Source of the DNA: Actinomycetes bacterium | GTDB lineage: Bacteria > Actinomycetota > Actinomycetes > Mycobacteriales > Mycobacteriaceae | Length of the DNA: 11,791 nt | Direction: 5' to 3' | NCBI GenBank assembly: GCA_022600695.1 | Contig: JAHZJY010000001.1 | Coordinates: 1-11,791 of the forward strand | Shown: positions 6,849 through 11,791 of the stretch, piece after piece | How positions within the stretch are numbered: position 1 is the first letter of the stretch | How the letters are laid out: every line of letters begins with the position of its first letter | Position numbers and translations under genes: made by a program | Notes under the pieces: generated by a model | Databases searched by the model: none | The model's input: the letters and a program-made list of their open reading frames with translations, nothing else | What the model was told of the DNA's origin: nothing

Positions 6849-9404
6849 ATGCCGGTGGCCGGGTCTGGACATCACAAAGACGCGCCGATGACATCGGCTG
6901 CGGGCCTGCGCCGGGTCCTGCGCCGTGCGCGCGACGGCGTAGCGCTGAACGTCGACGAGGCCGCCATCGCGATGACGGCACGCGGGGAGGATCTGCTGGA
7001 CCTCTGCGCCAGCGCGGCCCGCGTCCGCGATGCCGGCCTGACGTCGGCCGGGCGGCGCGGGGCGCGGGGACGGCTACCGGTTTCATACTCGCGCAAGGTT
7101 TTCCTACCGGTTACCCACCTGTGCCGGGATACCTGCCACTACTGCACTTTCGTCACCGTGCCGGGCAAGCTGCGGGCGGCCGACCGCGGGATGTATCTGG
7201 AACCCGACGATATCGTCGGGATCGCCCGGCAGGGTGCCGGCCTGGGGTGCAAGGAGGCGCTGTTCACCCTGGGTGACCGGCCGGAGGCCCGATGGCCGGA
7301 GGCCCGTCAGTGGCTCGATGAACGCGGTTACGATTCCACGCTGGACTACGTGCGCGCCATGGCGATCCGGGTGTTGGAAGAGACCGGACTGCTGCCGCAT
7401 CTCAATCCGGGGGTGATGAGCTGGACCGAGATGTCCCGACTCAAGCCGGTGGCGCCGTCCATGGGCATGATGCTGGAGACCACCTCGCGACGGTTGTTCG
7501 AGACCCGCGGCCTGGCCCACTTCGGCAGTCCGGACAAAGACCCCGCGGTTCGGTTGCGCACTCTTACCGACGCCGGCCGGCTGTCCATTCCCTTCACCAC
7601 CGGCCTGTTGGTCGGTATCGGGGAGACACTCGCCGAGCGGGCTGAAACCGTGCACGCGATCCGCCGGGTGCACAAGGAATTCGGTCATGTCCAGGAAGTC
7701 ATCGTGCAGAACTTCCGGGCCAAGGAACGTACTGCCATGGCAGCGACACCGGATGCGGACTTCGACGAGTTCCTGGCCACCGTCGCGGTGACGCGGCTGG
7801 TCCTCGGCCCCGATATGCGGGTTCAGGCCCCGCCGAATCTGGTGTCCCGGGGGGAATGTCTGGCTCTGCTGAGCGCGGGCGTCGACGATTGGGGCGGGGT
7901 CTCTCCGTTGACTCCCGATCACGTGAACCCGGAACGGCCCTGGCCGGCGTTGGACGACCTCGCCGCGGTGACCGCAGACGGCGGTTTCGACCTGGTGCAG
8001 CGGCTCACGGCGCAGCCGGCCTATGTTCAGGCGCCGGCCGGGTGGATCGACCCGAGAGTGGCCGGTCACGTTGCCGCGCTGGCAGACTCGGACACCGGGC
8101 TGGCCCGCGACGTCAACCCGGTCGGCCGGCCGTGGCAGGAACCCGACGAAGCGGCCGAATCGCTGGGCCGGACCGATTTGGGGTCGGCGATCGACGTCGA
8201 AGGCCGCCGCACCGCGGTTCGCAGCGATCTCGGCAGCGCTTTCGGCGATTGGGAGGCCATCCGGAACCGGGTCGGCGAACTGGTCGCGCGGGCACCGGAA
8301 CGTGTCGACACCGACGTTGCTGCCGCGCTGCGGGCTGCGGAACGAAACCCGGGGGCGTGCAGTGACGATGAGTACCTCGCCCTGGCGCACGCTGACGGCC
8401 CGGCGTTGGAAGCACTTGCCGTACTCGCAGACTCGATACGCGAAGATAGCGTGGGTGACGACGTCACCTTTGTCGTCAACCGGAACATCAACTTCACCAA
8501 CATCTGTTACACGGGCTGTCGATTCTGCGCCTTTGCGCAGCGTAAAGGTGATGCGGACGCATTTTCCCTGTCCAGTCGGGAAGTGGCCGACCGTGCCTGG
8601 GAGGCGCATGTCGACGGTGCGACCGAGGTGTGCATGCAGGGCGGTATCGACCCTGAGTTGCCGGTGACTGCGTACGCCGAAATCGTACGGGCGGTCAAGG
8701 CGAGGGTTCCCTCGATGCACGTGCATGCCTTCTCGCCGATGGAGATCGCGAACGGAGTCACCAAGAGCGGCATGAGCATTCGGGACTGGCTGACCGGACT
8801 GCGGGAAGCGGGTCTGGACACCATTCCCGGGACGGCGGCGGAAATCCTCGACGACGAGGTTCGTTGGGTGCTCACCAAAGGCAAACTGCCCACCTCGCTG
8901 TGGGTCGAAATCGTCACGACGGCACACGAAGTCGGGTTGCGGTCGAGCTCGACCATGATGTACGGCCACGTCGACACTCCCGCGCACTGGGTGGGTCATC
9001 TGAACGTGCTGCGCGGGATCCAGGACCGGACGGGGGGATTCACCGAGTTCGTCCCGCTGCCGTTCGTGCACCATTCCTCGCCGCTCTATCTCGCCGGGGC
9101 GGCTCGTCCCGGGCCAACTCACCGCGATAACCGCGCGGTACATGCTCTGGCCCGAATCATGTTGCACGGCCGCGTGCCCCATATCCAGACGAGCTGGGTC
9201 AAACTCGGGACCGAGCGCACCCAGGTGATGCTCAACGGGGGAGCCAACGACCTCGGCGGCACCCTGATGGAAGAAACCATCTCCCGGATGGCCGGTTCGC
9301 AGTACGGCTCGGCGAAGACCGTCGCCGAACTTGTGGCGATCGCAGAGGGCATCGGCCGGCCCGCGCGGCAGCGCACGACGACCTACACGCAGCGTGTCGC
9401 CTGA
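6849..9404 (+). CDS. fbiC: FbiC, bifunctional F0 synthase (CofG-CofH fusion) of coenzyme F420 biosynthesis
   Basis: This 851-residue fusion makes F0 (7,8-didemethyl-8-hydroxy-5-deazariboflavin), the chromophore of F420, from tyrosine and 5-amino-6-ribitylaminouracil. Two radical SAM halves are visible, each with a CX3CX2C motif for a [4Fe-4S] cluster. The N-terminal CofG-like half has CRDTCHYC (Cys92, 96, 99). The C-terminal CofH-like half has CYTGCRFC (Cys553, 557, 560). In the family the CofH half joins tyrosine to the ribitylaminouracil and the CofG half completes the ring. Other typical stretches are [40 protein letters not shown] and [20 protein letters not shown]. Length agrees with the 856 residues of M. 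tuberculosis FbiC. ATG 6849 is chosen from the -10 spacing; GTG 6840 or 6843 would add only two or three residues. The 3' end overlaps the next gene by 11 bp. Confidence 0.96.
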   Translation: MPVAGSGHHKDAPMTSAAGLRRVLRRARDGVALNVDEAAIAMTARGEDLLDLCASAARVRDAGLTSAGRRGARGRLPVSYSRKVFLPVTHLCRDTCHYCTFVTVPGKLRAADRGMYLEPDDIVGIARQGAGLGCKEALFTLGDRPEARWPEARQWLDERGYDSTLDYVRAMAIRVLEETGLLPHLNPGVMSWTEMSRLKPVAPSMGMMLETTSRRLFETRGLAHFGSPDKDPAVRLRTLTDAGRLSIPFTTGLLVGIGETLAERAETVHAIRRVHKEFGHVQEVIVQNFRAKERTAMAATPDADFDEFLATVAVTRLVLGPDMRVQAPPNLVSRGECLALLSAGVDDWGGVSPLTPDHVNPERPWPALDDLAAVTADGGFDLVQRLTAQPAYVQAPAGWIDPRVAGHVAALADSDTGLARDVNPVGRPWQEPDEAAESLGRTDLGSAIDVEGRRTAVRSDLGSAFGDWEAIRNRVGELVARAPERVDTDVAAALRAAERNPGACSDDEYLALAHADGPALEALAVLADSIREDSVGDDVTFVVNRNINFTNICYTGCRFCAFAQRKGDADAFSLSSREVADRAWEAHVDGATEVCMQGGIDPELPVTAYAEIVRAVKARVPSMHVHAFSPMEIANGVTKSGMSIRDWLTGLREAGLDTIPGTAAEILDDEVRWVLTKGKLPTSLWVEIVTTAHEVGLRSSSTMMYGHVDTPAHWVGHLNVLRGIQDRTGGFTEFVPLPFVHHSSPLYLAGAARPGPTHRDNRAVHALARIMLHGRVPHIQTSWVKLGTERTQVMLNGGANDLGGTLMEETISRMAGSQYGSAKTVAELVAIAEGIGRPARQRTTTYTQRVA

Positions 9405-10116
9405 GTTCGCACCCCCGCCGGGGCGCCGGGGCCGCATATTTCCCCCCACGGTCAGGCGTGTTCCGTTGGTGGCCGCCGCCACGTTCGCGGTGCTGTCGGT
9501 GTTGGCCGTGGTGGTGGTTCCGCGGCGGCCGGGGGTGGAACGGTCCGGGTCCGACATCGTCGACCATTTCGGCGCGCACGCGGGGATGATCCGACTGCAG
9601 GCGCTGTTGACCGCGCTGGCCCTGCTGGCCCTGGTGGTGGTGATCGGTTTCGCGCGCGACCGCCTGGACGGGCCGGCCGGCCACATGTTCACCATCGGCG
9701 CGGCCGCATTGATCGCGCAGGTCGGTATCGCGGCGTGGTTCAGCGCTGGACTCGCACTGCACGCGGAGACACTGGAACCGGCGACCGCGCGCACGCTTGC
9801 CGATATTTCGGCGATGTGGGGGCCGCTGCTGACGGTAGCGGCGATCATGATGGCCGGTCCGGTGGTCTGGGCTGCCCGGCAAGGCCGGTTTCCGCGCTGG
9901 CTGGCGGTGATCGCGGCGGTGTTCGTCGTCGAGCAGTTCGTCGAGTTGCTGACCATCATCGGTCCCGCCGGCAGTTTCATCGCTCCCGCGGGGCCGATGA
10001 ACGTCTTCCTCGGCGGCGCGTTGTTGGGTGCGTTCCTCCTCGCGTTGGGGGTGGCGGTGGCGCTTCCGGCAACCGGACCGGCGGCCGCCGCACCCGACCA
10101 ATTCACGGCCTCGTAG
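9394..10116 (+). CDS. Six-helix membrane protein of unknown function, overlapping fbiC
   Basis: Starting at GTG 9394, inside the last codons of fbiC, this frame gives a 240-residue protein. ATG 9331 further upstream would lie deeper in fbiC and is unlikely. A basic, proline-rich N-terminal tail (about 1-24) precedes six hydrophobic segments at about 25-42, 66-86, 98-122, 143-161, 169-189 and 203-225. The fifth segment carries two acidic residues (Glu180 and Glu184 in [12 protein letters not shown]). The loop between helices 1 and 2 holds [12 protein letters not shown]. The pattern recalls small uncharacterised actinobacterial membrane proteins of the DUF4386 sort, but I cannot assign a family. 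The 11-bp overlap suggests translation coupled to fbiC. In M. tuberculosis TB8.4 and fadH follow fbiC instead, so this is a local difference. No catalytic motif is seen. Confidence 0.8.
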   Translation: MSPEFAPPPGRRGRIFPPTVRRVPLVAAATFAVLSVLAVVVVPRRPGVERSGSDIVDHFGAHAGMIRLQALLTALALLALVVVIGFARDRLDGPAGHMFTIGAAALIAQVGIAAWFSAGLALHAETLEPATARTLADISAMWGPLLTVAAIMMAGPVVWAARQGRFPRWLAVIAAVFVVEQFVELLTIIGPAGSFIAPAGPMNVFLGGALLGAFLLALGVAVALPATGPAAAAPDQFTAS

Positions 10117-10126
10117 GTGCAACGCC

Positions 10127-10132
10127 TAGTAT
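10127..10132 (+). promoter_or_regulatory. Candidate -10 box of the fdxC-aminotransferase unit
   Basis: TAGTAT fits TANNNT and lies in the 95-bp gap before fdxC. It would give a leader of about 70 nt. A weak inverted repeat in that leader (CGTTGT at 10156-10161 and ACAACG at 10182-10187) may fold, but the loop is long. I see no match to a known riboswitch. Confidence 0.45.
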
Positions 10133-10198
10133 CAGCACGAGCGCGACCCAGGGCACGTTGTTGTCCTGCTCCGGCTTACACACAACGAAGCGCATATC

Positions 10199-10205
10199 GA
10201 GGAGA
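10199..10205 (+). promoter_or_regulatory. Ribosome binding site of fdxC
   Basis: GAGGAGA lies 6 nt before GTG 10212. It selects this GTG and gives a protein of the standard length for the family. Confidence 0.8.
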
Positions 10206-10211
10206 ACCTTC

Positions 10212-10535
10212 GTGACCTACACGATCACTGAAGCCTGCGTCGACATCAAGGACAAGGCCTGCATCGAGGAGTGCCCGGTCGACTGCATCTACGAGGGTGA
10301 ACGGATGTTGTTCATCCATCCCGACGAGTGCGTGGACTGCGGTGCCTGCGAGCCGGTCTGTCCGGTCGAGGCGATCTACTACGAGGACGACGTGCCCGAC
10401 CAATCGGCGCAGTACACACAGATCAACGCGGATTTCTTCGCTGAACTCGGATCGCCGGGCGGCGCCTCGAAGGTCGGCATGACCGCGAATGATCCGCAGG
10501 TGGTCAAGGATCTCCCGGCCAAGGCCGAGGACTGA
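10212..10535 (+). CDS. fdxC: 7Fe ferredoxin FdxC
   Basis: This 107-residue soluble ferredoxin, the usual length for mycobacterial FdxC, carries one [3Fe-4S] and one [4Fe-4S] cluster and moves single electrons between redox enzymes. The cysteine pattern of the 7Fe class is complete. By analogy with the Azotobacter-type protein, Cys9, Cys17 and Cys50 would hold the 3Fe cluster, and Cys21, Cys40, Cys43 and Cys46 the 4Fe cluster. Cys25 is the extra cysteine often seen. Key motifs are CIEECPVDCIYEGE and CVDCGACEPVCPVEAIYYED. The C-terminal extension (about 60-107) is acidic and typical of the actinobacterial proteins. Start GTG has a strong ribosome binding site. The stop codon overlaps the likely start of the aminotransferase gene, an arrangement also known in corynebacteria and other mycobacteria. 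The physiological partner is not shown by the sequence. Confidence 0.96.
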   Translation: MTYTITEACVDIKDKACIEECPVDCIYEGERMLFIHPDECVDCGACEPVCPVEAIYYEDDVPDQSAQYTQINADFFAELGSPGGASKVGMTANDPQVVKDLPAKAED

Positions 10536-11656
10536 CGGCGGGCATCGGGCGCAGCGGGCGCCGCCCGCTCTCGGCCTCGCTGCCGGTTTTCCCCTGGGAC
10601 ACCCTGGCTGAGGCCGCGGCGACGGCCCGCGGTTACCCCGGTGGGATCGTCGACCTTTCGGTGGGCACCCCGGTCGACCCGGTGGCCCCGGTCATCCGCG
10701 ATGCCCTGGCGGCCGCCTCGGCGGCACCGGGCTATCCGTCGACGGCCGGAACACCGGAGTTGCGTGCCGCGGCGGTGGCGGCACTGGCCCGCCGGTACGG
10801 CATCACCGGCCTGGCCGAGAGTGCGGTGTTGCCGGTGATCGGCACCAAGGAACTCATCGCCTGGCTGCCGACGCTGCTGGGTCTGGGGGCCGAGGACCTC
10901 GTGGTGATCCCCGAACTGGCATATCCGACCTACGAGGTGGGGGCACGGTTGGCGGGCGCGCAAGTGCTGGCTGCCGACTCGTTGACCCAACTGGGGCCTC
11001 GGGCGCCGGCAGTTCTGTACCTGAACTCACCGGGTAATCCCACCGGCCGCGTCCTCGGGGCCGAGCATCTGCGGAAGGTGGTGGAGTGGGCGCGCCATCG
11101 CGGCACGCTGGTGGTATCCGATGAGTGCTATCTGGGGCTGGGCTGGGAGCAACGTCCGGTCTCGGTGCTGCACCCCGGGGTCAGCGGCGGCGATCACAGC
11201 GGGCTGCTCGCCGTGCACTCCCTGTCGAAGAGTTCGTCGCTGGCGGGTTACCGGGCCGGGTTCGTCGCCGGCGACCCGAAACTCGTCGCCGAGCTGCTCA
11301 CCGTGCGCAAGCACGCCGGAATGATGGTGCCGGCGCCGGTTCAGGCGGCGATGGCGGCGGCCTTGGACGACGATGCCCACCAAGCCGTCCAGCGGGCGCG
11401 TTATGAGCACCGCCGTACGGCCCTGCTGGCGGCTCTGCACTCGGCCGGTTTCACCGTCGAGCACTCCGAGGCGGGTCTGTATCTGTGGGCCAGTCGTGGC
11501 GAGCGGTGCCGGGACACCGTCGCCGGTCTTGCCAAGCGCGGAATCCTGGTCGCTCCGGGCGATTTCTACGGACCGCGCGGCGCCGAGCACGTCCGGGTGG
11601 CTCTGACGGCCACCGACGAGCGGGTCGCGGCGGCGGTGACCCGGCTTGCCGAGTGA
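10532..11656 (+). CDS. dapC: PLP-dependent aminotransferase, probable succinyldiaminopimelate transaminase (DapC type)
   Basis: This fold-type I PLP enzyme of about 374 residues is of the actinobacterial type found after fdxC and usually called DapC. That enzyme swaps amino groups between glutamate and N-succinyl-2-amino-6-ketopimelate in lysine and peptidoglycan synthesis. Numbered from CTG 10532, the cofactor residues are Asn169 in NSPGNPTG, Asp197 and Tyr200 in SDECYLG, Lys233 (Schiff base) in HSLSKSSSLAGYRAGF, and Arg241. The first in-frame ATG or GTG is GTG 10661. Yet coding sequence with conserved LPVFPWDTL and GIVDLSVGTPVDPV runs upstream of it, from at least 10580. No ATG, GTG or TTG exists in frame between the upstream stop (10490) and 10661. 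So the start is probably CTG 10532, sharing bases with the fdxC stop, or another rare codon (ATC 10544, CTG 10580). In M. tuberculosis both Rv1178 (this gene) and Rv0858c have been linked to DapC activity, so the substrate is not certain. Confidence 0.85.
   Translation: MTAGIGRSGRRPLSASLPVFPWDTLAEAAATARGYPGGIVDLSVGTPVDPVAPVIRDALAAASAAPGYPSTAGTPELRAAAVAALARRYGITGLAESAVLPVIGTKELIAWLPTLLGLGAEDLVVIPELAYPTYEVGARLAGAQVLAADSLTQLGPRAPAVLYLNSPGNPTGRVLGAEHLRKVVEWARHRGTLVVSDECYLGLGWEQRPVSVLHPGVSGGDHSGLLAVHSLSKSSSLAGYRAGFVAGDPKLVAELLTVRKHAGMMVPAPVQAAMAAALDDDAHQAVQRARYEHRRTALLAALHSAGFTVEHSEAGLYLWASRGERCRDTVAGLAKRGILVAPGDFYGPRGAEHVRVALTATDERVAAAVTRLAE
10553..10569 (+). other. Perfect hairpin at the fdxC-aminotransferase junction
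   Basis: AGCGGGC (10553-10559) and GCCCGCT (10563-10569) form a perfect 7-bp GC-rich stem with a 3-nt loop, 17 nt after the fdxC stop. No U-tract follows at once, so a classical terminator is unlikely. It could reduce read-through, protect the fdxC 3' end, or affect aminotransferase initiation. It lies within or just before that coding sequence, depending on the true start. Confidence 0.5.
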
Positions 11657-11658
11657 CC

Positions 11659-11791
11659 CTAGTTCATGTTCCAGGCTTCGCCGTAGGTGGTGACGCTGTC
11701 GCCGGTCTGCGAGATCAGCCGGGCGAAGGGACGTAGCAGCACCCCGCCGGCCGCGCCGGTCACGGTGCCGTGGGCGTTGGCCACCGCCACC
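11659..11791 (-). CDS. Unidentified protein, C-terminal part (5' end outside window)
   Basis: On the minus strand a frame is open from the window edge to a TAG at 11661-11659. It encodes about 43 residues containing VANAHGTVTGAAGG and LLRPFARLISQTG and ending in TTYGEAWNMN. Third codon positions are almost all G or C, which strongly supports coding. It is convergent with the aminotransferase gene, with 2 bp between the stop codons. A minus-strand gene follows the aminotransferase in M. tuberculosis too (Rv1179c), but I cannot match this fragment to that or any other family. Confidence 0.75.
   Translation of the reverse strand, partial: VAVANAHGTVTGAAGGVLLRPFARLISQTGDSVTTYGEAWNMN

Noticed and set aside
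7104..10106. A 1000-residue open frame on the minus strand opposite fbiC and the next gene
   Set aside because: It is a shadow of high-GC codon use: the plus strand encodes a highly conserved FbiC with all its motifs. The antisense product is low in recognisable folds and rich in Arg, Pro and Gly, and it runs across two genes without regard to their borders.
10156..10187. Inverted repeat CGTTGT/ACAACG in the fdxC leader as a riboswitch or attenuator
   Set aside because: Only 6 bp of stem with a 20-nt loop, no U-tract, and no recognisable riboswitch core.
11485..11736. Plus-strand 83-residue open frame running past the aminotransferase stop
   Set aside because: Most of it overlaps the aminotransferase in another frame, and its tail is antisense to the minus-strand gene with strong third-position GC bias.
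1..11791. Defence system, prophage, mobile element, CRISPR array or biosynthetic cluster
   Set aside because: All twelve genes fit a mycobacterial housekeeping region; no integrase, transposase, direct-repeat array, tRNA target or nuclease/toxin motif is seen, and base composition is uniform by eye.

Overview
This window is a high-GC actinobacterial chromosome segment, almost certainly from a mycobacterium. The backbone typA - lpqW - mshB - small membrane protein - fbiC - fdxC - aminotransferase matches, in order and strand, the Rv1165-Rv1178 neighbourhood of Mycobacterium tuberculosis as I recall it. LpqW, mycothiol synthesis (MshB) and the fused F420 enzyme FbiC together point to Mycobacteriaceae. 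The PE/PPE genes that I recall between lpqW and mshB (PPE17, PE11), and PE12 upstream of fbiC, are absent. So are TB8.4 and fadH, which follow fbiC in M. tuberculosis. This suggests a species outside the M. tuberculosis complex.

Layout: the 3' end of typA (1-390, +); lpqW, a lipoprotein of PIM/LAM regulation (425-2269, +); purU, formyltetrahydrofolate deformylase (2319-3239, +), overlapping tail-to-tail with a ClC-family chloride channel gene (3205-4470, -). A compact divergent promoter (4471-4530) separates the ClC gene from mshB (4531-5397, +), which is translationally coupled to a 124-residue membrane protein gene (5394-5768, +). An exported protein with a proline-rich stretch and perfect 45-bp tandem repeats lies on the minus strand (5776-6723). 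It is divergent from fbiC (6849-9404, +), which overlaps a six-helix membrane protein gene of unknown function (9394-10116, +). Then come fdxC, a 7Fe ferredoxin (10212-10535, +), a PLP aminotransferase of the actinobacterial DapC type (about 10532-11656, +), and the 3' end of an unidentified minus-strand gene (11659-11791).

The genes serve redox cofactors (mycothiol, F420, ferredoxin), one-carbon/purine metabolism, cell-envelope glycolipids and diaminopimelate/lysine synthesis. Several starts are best explained by leaderless transcription: a TANNNT -10 box sits 6-7 nt before the start codon of lpqW, the ClC gene and fbiC. I see no RNA genes, insertion sequences, phage genes or CRISPR arrays. 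No gap between genes exceeds about 125 bp. I find no convincing new multi-gene system. The most interesting points are the replacement of PE/PPE genes by purU/ClC and by a repeat-bearing exported protein, two uncharacterised membrane proteins locked to mycothiol and F420 genes, a ClC lacking the usual internal proton glutamate, and a probable non-AUG/GUG start for the aminotransferase next to a perfect hairpin.
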